Shown: positions 12,573 through 33,155 of the stretch, piece by piece
Numbering within the stretch: position 1 is the first letter of the stretch
How the letters are laid out: each line of letters starts with the position of its first letter
Source: Aquila chrysaetos chrysaetos
Taxonomy: Eukaryota; Chordata; Aves; Accipitriformes; Accipitridae
Reading direction: 5' to 3'
Length of the DNA: 64,000 nt
Assembly: GCF_900496995.4 (NCBI RefSeq)
Contig: NW_024470325.1
Location: 1,149,012-1,213,011, forward strand
Translations under genes and position numbers: made by a program
The notes under the pieces: generated by a model
Seen by the model: only the letters and a program-made list of their open reading frames with translations
Databases searched by the model: none
Told to the model about the DNA's origin: nothing

Positions 12573-12985
12573 CTTGCGTGGGGCGGGTTCGTCACTTCCG
12601 GGAGCCGGGGGGGGGGGGGGGGGGGGGGCCACGCGGCGGCACCGGCGGCACCGGGACGCCGGCGTCGGCTCCGCGTGGCCGCCGCGGCGGAAGTGACGTC
12701 AGCGCGCCGGCGAGCCGCCCTCTCAAAGCCTGGCCCCGCCCCGCCCTCGGCCGCCGCCGCGACCAATCGACACGCGCTCTCCCCGCCCCCTTGTGTCGTC
12801 ACTTCCCCCCGCTCTTCCCCGCCTCTTCCCGCCCCCCCCCCCCCCGCGCGCGCGGCACCGCCCCCCTCCGCCGTGACGTCATGGAGCCCTGGTTTCATCA
12901 CGGAGCTTTATTGATGACGTGGAGAGAGGAGGTCAGGGAAGGGTGGGGGTGACGTCACGTGGGGGGGAGAGGCTCGATGACGTCA
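12554..12985. promoter_or_regulatory. CpG-rich promoter region with five TGACGTCA (CRE) palindromes
   Basis: Perfect TGACGTCA occurs at 12554-12561, 12694-12701, 12874-12881, 12950-12957 and 12978-12985, with a near match (TGACGTGG) at about 12914. An ETS-type cacttccgg lies at about 12591. The segment separates the TINF2 start from the TGM1 poly(A) signal at 12907 and is very CpG-rich. The first site overlaps the first TINF2 coding exon. CREB/ATF control of TINF2 is an inference. A run of about 22 G at 12607-12628 may be mis-assembled. Confidence 0.65.
12907..12912 (-). terminator. TGM1: Poly(A) signal of TGM1
   Basis: AATAAA on the minus strand (tttatt on the plus strand), 1.45 kb below the TGM1 stop and just before the TINF2 promoter. 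It is the only canonical signal in that stretch. Using it gives TGM1 a 3'UTR made largely of minisatellite. Confidence 0.6.
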
Positions 12986-14360
12986 TTGGGGCAATTTGGG
13001 GCGAGAGAGGGGAAAGGGGGGCACCGGCAGGGCGCTCCCAGTGCTCCCAGTGACCCCCAAACCTGCTCCCAGTGCTCCCACTACAGCCCAAACCCAGTCC
13101 CAGTGCTCCAGGTAACCCCTCCCAGTCCTCCCAGTGACCCCCACACCTGCTCCCAGCGCTCCCACTACAGCCCAATCCCACTCCCAGTGCTCCCAGTCTC
13201 CCCTCCACATCCTCCCAGCATTCCCCATAACCCCCAAACCTGCTCCCAGTGCCCCCAGTCCCCCTCCCAGCGCTCCCGCTACCCCCTCCACGCCCTCCCA
13301 GTGCTCCCAGTCGAGCCCAAATGTGCCCCCGCTACCCCCTCCACGCCCTCCCAGTGCTCCCAGTCGAGCCCAAACGTGGCCCCAGCGCTCCCAGTCATCC
13401 TCCCAGTGCCCCCGCTACCCCCTCCACGCCCTCCCAGTGCTCCCAGTCGAGCCCAAACGTGGCCCCAGCGCTCCCAGTCATCCTCCCAGTGCCCCCGCTA
13501 CCGCCTCCACGCCCTCCCAGTGCTCCCAGTCGAGCCCAAACGTGGCCCCAGCGCTCCCAGTCATCCTCCCAGTGCCCCCAGTCCCCTCCCAGCGCCCCCG
13601 CTACCCCCTCCACGCCCTCCCAGTGCTCCCAGTCGAGCCCAAACGTGGCCCCAGCGCTCCCAGTCATCCTCCCAGTGCCCCCGCTACCCCCTCCACGCCC
13701 TCCCAGTGCTCCCAGTCGAGCCCAAATGTGGCCCCAGCGCTCCCGGTCATCCTCCCAGTGCCCCCAGTCCCCCTCCCAGCGCCCCCGCTACCCCCTCCAC
13801 GCCCTCCCAGTGCTCCCAGTCGAGCCCAAACGTGGCCCCAGCGCTCCCAGTCCCCCTCCCAGCGCCCCCGCTACCCCCTCCACGCCCTCCCAGTGCTCCC
13901 AGTCGAGCCCAAACGTGGCCCCAGCGCTCCCAGTCATCCTCCCAGTGCCCCCAGTCCCCCTCCCAGCACCCCCGCTACCCCCTCCACGCCCTCCCAGTGC
14001 TCCCAGTCGAGCCCAAATGTGCCCCCGCTACCCCCTCCACGCCCTCCCAGTGCTCCCAGTCGAGCCCAAACGTGGCCCCAGCGCTCCCAGTCATCCTCCC
14101 AGTGCCCCCGCTACCCCCTCCACGCCCTCCCAGTGCTCCCAGTCGAGCCCAAACGTGGCCCCAGCGCTCCCAGTCATCCTCCCAGTGCCCCCGCTACCCC
14201 CTCCATGCCCTCCCAGTGCTCCCAGTCGAGCCCAAACGTGGCCCCAGCGCTCCCAGTCATCCTCCCAGTGCCCCTAGTCCCCCTCCCAGCGCCCCCGCTA
14301 CCCCCTCCACGCCCTCCCAGTGCTCCCAGTCGAGCCCAAACGTGGCCCCAGCGCTCCCGG

Positions 14361-22881
<8,521 letters not shown>

Positions 22882-22889
22882 CGCCTGCG

Positions 22890-24545
22890 GGGCACCAGTG
22901 AGACCAGTTTGGACCGGTACGGACCGCCGGAAGCTGGTAGGAACCGGCGCGGGTCGCTACAGAGCAGTAAGACCTCCTGGAACAGCCCCTTAATGCCGCC
23001 GAACCCTTCCCAGTATGGCCAGTAAGGTCAATATGGACCAGTACGGTTCATTAGAGACCAGCACGGACCCGTAAAGACCAGCATGGACCGGTAGAAGAGA
23101 CAGAAAACCAGTAGGAACCAGCACAAACGGGTAAGACCTTCCAGAATGGCCCGTTAATGCCTTCAAACTCTTCCCAGTACGACCAGTAAGACCAGGATGG
23201 ACCAGTACCATTCATTGAAAACCAATACAGAGCAGTGCAGTTCTTCAAAGACCAGTACGGACTGGTGAAGAGCCACGCAAAGCATTACAAGACAGTAAAT
23301 GCCAGTACGGACCACTGCGGGCCAGTAATACCTTCCATGGGCCATTAAAGCCTCCAGACCCCTCCCAGTATGACCAGTAAGACTGGGATGGACCGGTGTA
23401 AGGTCATACAAACAAATAAGGACCATTATAAGCCATTAGAAACCAGTAGGAACCACAATGAACCGCCACACAGCAGTAAGAGCTCCTAGAATGACTGACT
23501 GAAGCCATCAAGCCCTTCCCAGTATGGCCCAGGTCCCCCAGTCCCTCCCAGTATGGCCCAGTAACCCCTCCCAGGCTCCCAGTATGGCCCAGTTCCCCCC
23601 CAGTCCTTCCCAGTACAGACCCACAACCTCTCCCAGGCTCCCAGTACAGCCCAGTAATGTCCTAGTTCCCCCCCAGCACAGCCCAGACCACCCTCTCAGG
23701 GTCCCAGTATGGACCAGTTCCCTCCCAGTCCGTCCCAGTGCCCCGCCCGAGCCTGACGCCAGAAGGACCCAGGCATCCAGGCCTGCCTCAGCAGCTCCCC
23801 CCCCAAACTGCCTCCTCCCCCGCCGCGGCAGGGACCAAGGCGTCCGGGAGTGCTCCCAGCCCGACCAGTTCCCCCAGTCTGCCCAGTTCCCCCCTTCCTG
23901 TGCTCCCACTGCTTCCAGTAGCCCCCCCAAGTGCTCCCAGCAACCCCCCAGCACTCCCAATAAGCCCAGTTACCCCCTCCCAGTACTCTTGGTAACCACA
24001 GTGCTCCCACTTAGCCCGTCCCCCTGCTCCCAGTAACCCCAATGCTTCTAGTTACACCTCTAGTGCTTCCAGCAGCCCCAGTAACCCCCTCCCAGTGCTC
24101 CCAGTAAACCCTTTGCCATCATTTCAGTAACCCCTTCCCAGTGCTCCCAGTGACCCCCTCTGTGTCCTCCTGCTAAGTCTACTAACTCCTTCCAGTGCTC
24201 CCAGTTTGCCCAGTACCCTCCTCCCAATGCTCCCAGTAGCTCCAGTTATCGCTTCCCAGTGCTCCCAGCAACTCTCCAGTCCTCCCGGTAACCCCCCCGG
24301 GTCCTCCCAGTCTTCCCAGTAACCCTACTAACCTCTCCCAGTGCTCCCAGTTTACCGAATAACCCCCTCCCAGTGCTCCCAGTTTACCCAGTAACCCCCT
24401 CCTTGGCCTCCCACTCCTCCCAGTTTGCCCAGTTACCCCTTCCACCCATCCTAGTGCCCTCCGATCCCCTCTCCCAGTCATCCCAATGCCCCCCAGTACC
24501 TCCCAGTGGCTCCCAGCACTCCCAATGCCCCGCACTCACTGGTGC
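22890..24545. repeat. Intergenic CAGTA-type minisatellites upstream of TGM1
   Basis: From 22890 to about 23500 the sequence is degenerate repeats of ggaccagtaagaccagtatg type, about 15-40 bp. From about 23505 to 24545 it changes to ctcccagtgctcccagtaac units. No gene is recognised. Any TGM1 promoter should lie here, but no clear core promoter is visible. Confidence 0.8.
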
Positions 24546-24687
24546 CGGTAAATCAGGGAAAGGGGTGTGACCTTGGGAGGAAGGGGCGGGGCTCATACAG
24601 ACCACGCCCCCTTATTGCCCCACACTTTGGGGGGAGGGGTGTCCAAACAGGGGGGGAACCAGTTGTCCGGGCACGTCCTCTGCCCCT

Positions 24688-25115
24688 GCGAGGATCACTA
24701 TGTGGCAGGGGGGCTATGGGGTGGGGCAATGGCTCACTATGTGGCAGGGGGGGCTATGGGGTGGGGCAATAGATCACTATGTGGCAGGGGGGCTATGGGG
24801 TGGGGCAATAGATCACTATGTGGCAGGGGGGCTATGGGGAGGGGCAATAGATCACTATGTGGCGGGGGGGCTATGGGGAGGGCCAATGGCTCACTATGTG
24901 GCAGGGGGGGCTATGGGGAGGGCCAATGGCTCACTATGTGGCAGGGGGCCTATGGGGTGGGGCAATAGATCACTATGTGGCAGGGGGGCTATGGGGAGGG
25001 CCAATGGCTCACTATGTGGCAGGGGGGCTATGGGGAGGGCCAATGGCTCACTATGTGGCAGGGGGGCTATGGGGAGGGCCAATGGCTCACTATGTGGCAG
25101 GGGGGGTCCCATGGA
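24688..25115. repeat. 39-bp minisatellite, about 11 copies
   Basis: The unit contains ggctcactatgtggcagggg followed by ggctatggggagggccaat. Copies differ mainly by g/t and a/g changes in ggggagg versus ggggtgg and by gatcact versus ggctcact. The array lies between TGM1 and RABGGTA. Decayed copies with cactatttggca continue to about 25335. The rest, up to 25740, is GC-rich and holds nothing recognised. Confidence 0.92.
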
Positions 25116-25750
25116 ACGGCGCGAAGGCTCACTATGTGGCAGGTGGCTCCCTGGGGTGGGGCAGCGGCTCACTATTTGGCACGGGGACCCCACGGGGCAG
25201 GGAGTTGGGGTCACCAGCAGGTGAACTATGGGGCAGGGCTGCAGGCTCACTATTTAGCAAGGGGGCCCCCCCGGCTCTCTATTTGGCAAAGGCGGGGGGG
25301 GGCGCGCTTCAGGGCAGGGCGGGCTCACTTTTTGGCAGGGCCGCCGTGGGGCTGGGCAGGGCGGGGGGTGACGCAACCGCTCCTGGGGCGGGGGGCAGAC
25401 GAACGGGTCCTGCCGCTGCCCCGCCCCGCTGCTGAGGTTCCCAGCCCCCCCCCCCCCAAAAAAAAAAAAAGGGAGGGGTCCGGACGCCCGTGACCGCGGT
25501 TTTGGGGTGCCCAGGACGTGCCTGGACGCCGGGTCCCCGCCCGGCGATGGCGCAAGCGGGCGGTGGTTTGGGGTTTGGCCTCGATGAAGCAACTGGTGCG
25601 GGGTGGGGGAACTGGAAAGGACTGGGAGAGCCGGACGCCTGGGTCCCCGGGGCGGGGAGAGGGGGGAGGGAGCCTCCCTAAATGGCTGGGTCCCCCTGGG
25701 GACCCCCCAAGCCCCTCCCCTACTCATAAGCCCCACCCTTGTGACATCAC

Positions 25751-25756
25751 TTTATT
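25751..25756 (-). terminator. RABGGTA: Poly(A) signal of RABGGTA
   Basis: AATAAA on the minus strand (tttatt on plus), 99 bases below the RABGGTA stop codon. This gives a short, normal 3'UTR. Confidence 0.8.
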
Positions 25757-25854
25757 AGAGACCCTCTTGAAGGGGCGGGGCCAAGCCACAGGGGGGCGTC
25801 AACAGCAGTGTGGGGGGTGGGGTGGTGGTGGGCGGAGCTCCAGGCACCGGCCTA

Positions 25855-28800
25855 TCAGGCGAGGGTGATGTCGATGCTGGGGAGGAGCTGGGCCAAGTGG
25901 GTGGCGGCCTCGGGCGTGGCAGCCAGGGGCGTCTCAGCCAATCGCAGACGAGCCAGCCGGGGGCACGTGGCCAATGGGGCCAGGGCGGAGGCGTGGCTTA
26001 TGGCTGGGAGGGGTGGAGTCAAGGAGAAACCCTGCCCACCTTCTTGACCCCACCTAGAGAAGCTCCTCCCACTCTGGTGCCCCACCTCTCATAAGCTCCA
26101 CCCCCTTTAAGCCGTGCCCTCCCCTAGCCCCTCTTTTGCTCCCAGTAAGCTCCTTCCCTCCCCACCCTAGCCCCACCCCCACGCAATCAAGCCCCTCCCC
26201 ACTCAGCCCCACCCCATCACCCCCAAAGCCCCACCCCATTAAGCCCCTCCCCTTTCCCCAACCCTCACCCTACCCTTCTACCCCACCCTTTGTGCCCCAC
26301 GCAGCCCACCAGCCCCCGCCCCATTCAACCCCGCCCCTCACCCCCAGCTCCACCCCCGGCCCCTACAGCCCCGCCCACTACCCCTTAAGCCCCGCCCCCC
26401 CGGGATACGGTTGCCGTCGAGATGCAGCTCCTCCAGGCGGGGGAGGGGCGGGAACCCCCGCAGGGTCGTGACCTTGTTGTGTGACACGTCCAGCACCTGG
26501 TGGGGGAGGGGCGGTCCGGACGTCTGGGTCCTCGTCCCGCCCTCCCCCCCCACCCCGACATTTGGGGCCCCGCCCCGCCCTAGGATCCCACCTGCAGGCG
26601 CCGCAGCCCCCCCCAGGGTGGGGGGGAGCCCCCCCAGGTTGTTCCCAGCCAGGTCGAGGTGGGTCACCAGCACCGTGTGCTCCAGCAGCGGCAGTGACGT
26701 CAGCGCCTGGGGGCGGGGCATGATCGGGAGGGGGGCGGGGCTCCGCATGATCACTCCCCTTCAGCTCAGACCCCAACCCCCTTCCCCTACACCCGCCCCT
26801 TTAAGGCCCGTTCTCTCAAAAAGCCCCTGCTGCTCCGCCCACCATAGCCCTGCCCACTGCAGACTCCCCACCCCCACTCTTTTAATCCCTTTAAGCCACA
26901 CCCCCTCACGCCCCTCCCACCCCACACCCCTCCCACTCTGCCCTCTCAGGCCACACCCCCTTCCAGCCCCACCCCCTCATTCCTTGACACCCTCCCCTGC
27001 CCCGCCTCTCAAGCCCCGCCCACCCTCAGCCCCGCCCCCTCGGGCCCCACCCCTACCTTCCTGTGGAGGCGGAGCCTGACAGCCCCGTCAGGCCCCGCCC
27101 CCATCCTCAGCACGCCCACGGCCGCCTCCGCCCGCGACGCCACGTCGCCCACGAAGCCAATCCGCAGCGGGTCCGCCTCCTGGGGGGTGGGGCGGGCTCA
27201 CGTTCAGACCACGCCCCCTTTCCCCACAAAGCGACCACGCCCCCCAAGCCCCACCCACCTGGAGGTCCCGCAGGCACCGCCGGATCTCGTCCTCGTGGCC
27301 CAACGGGTCCAGGGCCGACAGCAGCAGCACCAGCGTCAGCAGGCAACCTGCGCGCGCCCCGGGACACGCCCGCCGGGTGAGGGCGGACCCTGGCGTCGGG
27401 TGGGGCGGACACGCCCCGCCCTCGGGGGGGGGGGGGGAACGACACCCAGGATTTTGGGGGCGGGGGGTGGCTCACCCCGGCTGCGGGGCTCCAGCTCCAG
27501 CAGTTGCCGGCACGTCTCCACCTGCGCTTCCAGCACCGACGCCTCGGCCACGCCCACTTCTGGCCTGGAGGGGCGGGGTCAAGGGGTTTAGGGGCGGGGA
27601 CTGCCCCTGGGGGGGCGTGGCTCGCCCCCCCCCGGGGTTAGAGCAACAACGGGGGAGGGCTGAGCCAGGTTCGGGGATGCCGGGGGGTGGGGCTTAACCA
27701 AGAGGGCGTGGCCTTCAGCGAGTGGGCGGTGCTTGGGTTGAGGGGAAGGGCCTGCAGGCTGAATGGCTGGGGCGTGGCCAGCAGGGAGATCTTAAAGGGG
27801 CGGGGCTCCGTCACAGCAGGGATGCTTGTGGGAGAGCGCTCAGGAAAAGGAGTGGGGCTTAAAGAGGCGGGGCTTACCAGAAGAGCTCCCCGGCTTTGAT
27901 TGGCTCCTGCCACCACGCCTCGTTCTCATCTGGGGGGGGGGAAGGGGCGTGGTTAGAGAAGGGTGGGGTTTAAAGGGGTGAGGCCATGGAGGGAAAAGGG
28001 GGCGTGGCTTCCTACCTGGGAGGAGCGTCACCTCGCGGGGGGCGGGGTCGGGCTCCCAGGTGACCCGGAAGTGGAGGCGGGGCCGGGTGGGGGGCGGAGC
28101 CAGGTCCGGGGGGAGGTCGCAGACCTGTCGCTCCCGTCAAGGAACCCCAGGCATTCGGGAGGGGACCCCGCCCCCAACCCCACGGCCCCGCCCACCCCCG
28201 GAGGACACGCCCCCCCCTTCCAGGATACCCAGGTGTGGCTGGGGCGTGGCCGCCCCTCTCCCGAGCGCCACGCCCCTTCCAGGGCGGAGCCGTCCACCGT
28301 CGCCGTCAGCGCCGAACTCCCCGCTCCCACCTGCCGGAATCAGGCACGCGGGATAAGGGGGGACCCCGGTGTCCGGGGGGGACCCCGGCATCTGGTGGGG
28401 ACTCCGGCTTCTGGGGGGGACCCCAGGATTCGGGGGAGACCCCGGTGTCTGTGGGGGACCCCAGTGTCTGGGGGGGAACCCCGGGATCCGGGGGGGACTC
28501 CAGCATCTGTAGGAGGGACCCCGGTGTGTGGGTGGGGACCCCAGGATCCAGGGGGACCCCGGTGTCTGCGGGGGGGACCCCGGGATCCGGGGGGGGACTC
28601 AGGGATCCAGGGAAGACCCTGGTGTCTGTGTGGGGGACCCCGGTGTCTGTGGGGGACCCCAGTGTCTGGGGGGGGACACCCCAGCATCTGGGGGGGACTC
28701 TGGCTTCTGGGGGCGACCCCGGTGCCTGGGGGGGGGGACCCCGACATCCGGACTCACCACGACGGGGCGGGAGAAGGTGACCGCCAGCGTCGCGTCCTCC

Positions 28801-31800
28801 CGGTTGACGTAGAGGCAGAGAATCCGCGGCGGCGGGGAGGCTGTGGGGGGGACAACGACACACGCAGGCACTCAGGAGCGTTTTGGGGGGACCCCAGGCT
28901 TTTGGGGGGGCCCCCAGGATTTTGGGGGGGCCGCCGGCGTACCGCGGGAGAGGATGCAGCGCAGGTAGACCCAGGCGCTCTGGTCGTTGGGGTCGGTGAA
29001 GACGGCGTTCTGCACCAGTTCCAGCTCTGCTGGGACAGGACAGAATGGGGGGAGATAACGGGGGGGTCAGCAAGGGGACCCCGATATCTGGGAGGGACCC
29101 TGATATTTGGGAAGCACCCCAATATTTGGGAGGCACCCTGATATTTGGGAGGGACCTTGATATTTGGGCGGGACCCCAGCATCTGGGAGGGACCCCGGCA
29201 CCGAGGTGTGACCCCGGCACCCAGGGGCGGACGGAGACATTTGGGGGGGACCCCGGTGTTTTGGGGTGTTTTGGGGACCGAGGATGGGGTGTGGGGGGGT
29301 GGGGACTCACCCGTTTGGAGGCGGTGGGGGGGCAACGCCCCTGCCCCGCCCCCGGGGGACGCCGGCGTCCGGGTGGGCGCCAGCAGCCGGCTCCGGTGGT
29401 GCCAAGCGGAGAAGTTGGAAAAGTCGCGGCTGAGCAGGGTCCCGGCGAAGGCCAGCTCGGCCTCGGGGTCCTCCTCGGCCGCCAGCGTCCGACGGTGCTC
29501 CCAGGCGTGGACTGGGGGGGCCACCAGTAAGGACCAGTGGGCGCTGGTGTCCCCCTCAGAGTCCCTTAACCCCGTTCCACTGACTCCCAATACAAACCAG
29601 TAAGCTTTGTCGCTCCAAAACCCACTCCTGATACCACCTAAGATACCCCAGTTCTTTTTCCACTATCTCCCGCTATACACCAGTGAGCCCTGCACCCCCA
29701 AAAGTCTCTCCCAGTACATCTCAAGATCTCTCAAGCCCTCTCCCGCTGCTTCCCAATATAAACCAGTAAGCTCAGCAACGTTCAGGTTAGCTCTAGCTCT
29801 GAGCCACTATGGCTCAGCACCCCCAAAACTCACTCCCAGTACAGCCCAGCACCCTGCTCCCAGCACAGACCAGTCAGCCCAGAAGCTCTTACATCCTTCC
29901 CAGGGGGGCCCAGCAGCCCCCAAACCCTCCTCCCAGTGCATCCCAGTACAAACCAGCGTGCCTAGCCTCCCTCTGATCCCAAATCAGTACAAACCAGTAT
30001 ACCCCAGCGCACGCTAAGACGCAAATTCTGACTTTAAAGCCCCCCCAGTGCCCCGTAACTGCCCCCAAACCCCCTCAAAGCCCCCCCAGGCCCCCCGCCC
30101 AGTGCCTCCCAGTACGTCCCAGTATGCACTCACAGTTGCGGGGGTCAGCGGCCAGCAGACGGTCGCAGAGGGCGCGCTCGGCGGGGGTGGGGGGGGGCGC
30201 GCGGGGGCCCGGCGCAGCACCCAGCCCCGGTGGTGCCAGGCTCCGTAGGACTTGGGGTTCACCCCCAGGCACCCCACCACGAAGGCCAGCTCCCCCGGCA
30301 CCCTGCGGTGACAGCCCAGTAAAGACCAGTTCCACCCAGTACCCCTTCGGCCACCGCCCAGCAACCTCCCAGCGCCCAGAAACCCTGTCGCAGTGCCCCC
30401 TAGTCCCCTCCCAGTAACCTCCCAGTGCTCCCCAGCTCCCACAAAACCCCTCTGAGAGCATCCCGTGCCCCCCAGTACCCACAAATCCCTTCCTAACACT
30501 TCCTGGTGCCCCCCAGTACCCACCGATCGCCTCCCAGTACGTCCCAGTGCCCCCAGATCCCCTTCCAGTAACCTCGCGGTGCTCCCCAGCCCCCACAAAA
30601 CCTCTCTGTGGACACTCTGTGCCCCCCAGTACCCACAGATCCCTTCCTAAGCACCTCCCAGTGCCTGCCAGTACCCACTGATCTTCTCCCAGTACATCCC
30701 AGTACTGCTCCCAGTAACCTCCCAGTGCTCCGCAGCCCCCACAAAACCCCTCCGAGGGCTTCCCAGGCCCCCCAGTACCCTTCCTAAACACCTCCCAGTG
30801 CCCCCAGCACCCACTGCTCTTCTCCCAGTCCATCCCAGTGCCTCCCAGTGCCCACAGATCCCCTCCCAGCAACCCGCCAGCACCCCCCCAGCACTCGTAA
30901 ATCTACCCCCAGTTCATCCCAGCGCCCCTCCCGTCCCCCGAAATCCCCTCCCAGTGCCTCCCAGTCCAGACCAGTCGGCGGGGTCGGGCGGCAGGGCGCA
31001 GCGCCGCAGGTTCCAGCAGGTCCCCACGTCGGGGTTGGCCGCCAGGACGGCGCCCGTCAGCGCCAGCGCCTCCGCGTCCAGCTCGCCCCGCTCCCGCTGG
31101 GGGCAGAGGTCGAGGGTCAGGGGTCGACCTGGGAGGTCAGGGGTCACCAACGCCCGCGGGCGTGCCCAAGGGGTGGGGCGTCCCAGCCAGGGGCGGGGTC
31201 AGGGGGCGGGGTCAGAGCTCACCTTCTCCAGCAGGGTGGCCATGGAGGAGCGGTAGAGGCGGAGCTTCTCCTCCCGCTGCCGGCGGCGGGCGGCGTCCGG
31301 GGGGCGGAGCTTCAGGCGGCCGTGCTGCAAGGCATTGTGGGGCGCTGGGGGTCACGGACTGGGAGGAACGGGGGGGGGGAACTGGGTGGTGACTGGGATA
31401 GACTGGGAGGCACTGGGAGGGAACTGGGAGGCACTGGGATGTGCCGGAGCTCGACTGTGAGGGAGTAGCTGTCACTGGAAATTAACTGGGAGGCACTGGG
31501 GGGGACTGGGAGATGACTGAGAGGAACTGGAGGGCACCGGGGGTCACAGAGTAGGAACTGGGAGAAGTGGGAGAGCACTGGGACGGGCTGGGGGTTGACT
31601 AGGAAGAACTAGGAATCACTGGGACGTGACTAGGAGGAACTGGGATGTGCTGCAGCTCGACTGTGAAGAAGTAGCTGTCACTGGAAATTAACTGGGATGC
31701 ACTGGGGGTTGACTGGGAAGAACTAGGAGTCACAGCGGGTGACTGGGAGGAAATGGGAGTCACTAAGGGGTGAGTGGAAGGAACTAAGAATCACTGGGAC

Positions 31801-32761
31801 AGGACTGGGAAGCACTGGGATGTGCTGGAGCTCGACTGTGGGGAAGTAGCTGTCACTACAAATTAACTGAAGCACTGCTGGGGGACTGGGAGTCACTGGG
31901 GGGCGCTGGGAGGCACTGGGGGGGGACTGGGAGAGACTGGGAGGCACTGGCACACAGTAGGCGTGGGCTGGGAAGAACTGGCTGTCACTAGAATTTGACT
32001 GGGAGGCACTGCAGGGCTCTGGGGGTCACTGGGGGGTTGACTGGGAATAACTGGGAGGCACTGGGGGGGACTGGGAGGAACTAGCTGTCACTGGAAGTTA
32101 ACTGGGAGGCACTAGTGGGTGACTGGGAGGCACTGGGGGGCTCTGGAGTCACTGGGGGGGAACTGGGAGGGACTGGGGTTGACTGAGAAGAACTAGCAGT
32201 GACTGGGGGGTGACTGGGACTAACTAGGATGTGCTGGACATCAACTGGCAGAAAGCAGCTGTCACTGGAAATTAACTGGGAAGCACTGCTAGGTGACTGG
32301 GAGGCACTGGGGGAGGGACTGGGAGGAACTGGGATGCACTGGAGGTTAGCTGGGAGGAGCTAGGTGTCACTGGAAATTAACTGGGAGGCACTGGGGGTCA
32401 CTGGGGGCGTAACTGGGAGGGACTGGGGGGCTGTGGGGAGGGACTGGGAGGGACTGGGGGGCTCTGGGGGTCACTGGGCGTGGGACTGGAAGGGACTGGG
32501 GGGCACTGGGGGGGAACTGGGAGGAACTGGGGGGCACTGGGGGGACTGGGAGGGACTGGGGGGCACTGGAAGGGGACTGGGAGGAACTGGGGGGTTCTGG
32601 GGGTCACTGGGGGTGGGACTGGGAGGGACTGGGGGGCACTGGGAGGAACTGGGAGGCACTGCCATGCCCCAGTGCATCATGGGGCGGTGGGGGTCCAATC
32701 CGGGGGGGGGGGGGGGGTGTCTGCCCCGGGGGATTATGGGATCGGGGGGGTCCCTCACCAT
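25855..32761 (-). CDS. RABGGTA: Rab geranylgeranyltransferase subunit alpha
   Basis: With RABGGTB and a Rab escort protein it attaches geranylgeranyl groups to the C-terminal cysteines of Rab GTPases in the cytosol. Sixteen minus-strand exons: 32761-32759 (ATG only), 31324-31223, 31096-30972, 30302-30134, 29510-29311, 29026-28944, 28840-28758, 28330-28229, 28124-28016, 27929-27878, 27564-27476, 27347-27259, 27179-27057, 26706-26592, 26496-26409, 26003-25855; about 560 residues (human 567). The prenyltransferase alpha repeats show in [26 protein letters not shown] and [17 protein letters not shown]. An Ig-like domain follows (exons at 28840-27878), then leucine-rich repeats ([24 protein letters not shown]). 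The start is inferred: HGRLKL opens exon 2 and the only fitting ATG stands alone at the end of exon 1, as MHGRLK in human. Exons at 26592-26706 and 30134-30302 change frame in G or C runs, likely errors. Confidence 0.93.
28350..29260. repeat. GGGGACCCCGGTGTCTGGGG and related arrays in RABGGTA introns
   Basis: About 22-bp units (ggggaccccggtgtctgggg) fill 28355-28750. A related series with gaccctgatatttgggagg fills 29040-29260. The two are separated by the exons at 28758-28840 and 28944-29026. Confidence 0.85.
29520..30970. repeat. CTCCCAGTA-type minisatellites in two RABGGTA introns
   Basis: 29520-30130 holds decayed accagtaagc and ctcccagtac units. 30303-30970 holds longer units with cccagtaacctcccagtgct and ccccacaaaacccctc. 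The exon at 30134-30302 lies between them. Confidence 0.85.
31340..32660. repeat. ACTGGGAGG minisatellite filling RABGGTA intron 1
   Basis: About 1.3 kb built on actgggagg and cactggggg, with a longer internal period that includes tagctgtcactggaaattaa (seen at about 31465, 31675, 31845, 32085, 32260 and 32365). It lies between the ATG exon and the second exon. On the RABGGTA sense strand it reads as CCTCCCAGT. Confidence 0.9.
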
Positions 32762-33155
32762 GGCGACGGCTCCGGGCGGGGGGGGGGGGGGAGGATCCGG
32801 CACCTGCGGGAGAGAGCGAGAGTCAGGGACCCCGGGGAGCCCATCCCAGTCCCTCCCAGTCCCTCCCAGTCCCTCCCAGTCCCTCCCAGTCCCCCGTCCC
32901 CCCCCCCCCCGCTCAAGGCCTAGCGGGAACAAACCGGAGCCGGGCGCTGCAGGCGGACCCGGGGCGGCGCGAAGGCTGCCGGGAACGGGGCGGGGCGCGG
33001 GAGCCGAGGAGCATGCTGGGATACAACGAGGCAACAGGGCGGCGCCATTTTCCTCCTCTAACCCTTACGGTAGCCGGCGGGGGTCAATCCGGCGTTTCCG
33101 CTCTCCCGCGCGGTGCATGCTGGGATTGAAGCGGCCTTTCTCTTCCGCCTGCGCC
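32762..33155. promoter_or_regulatory. Divergent promoter between RABGGTA and NOP9
   Basis: The two start codons point apart and are 394 bp apart. The NOP9-proximal part holds two copies of gcatgctgggat (about 33011 and 33116), which resemble part of the ZNF143/THAP11 element (reverse of TCCCAGCATGC), and ggcgccattttcc at about 33041, a YY1/E2F-like word. A ccctcccagt tandem lies at 32846-32890. No TATA box is seen. Shared control is inferred from geometry. Confidence 0.65.

Noticed and set aside
11509-12914. Frames of 293-438 codons crossing the gap
   Set aside because: Most residues are unknown because they span 500 N. Only the TINF2 portion is meaningful.
24688-25115. CRISPR-like regular repeats
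   Set aside because: Repeats are head to tail without unique spacers, in a vertebrate setting with spliced genes. It is a minisatellite.
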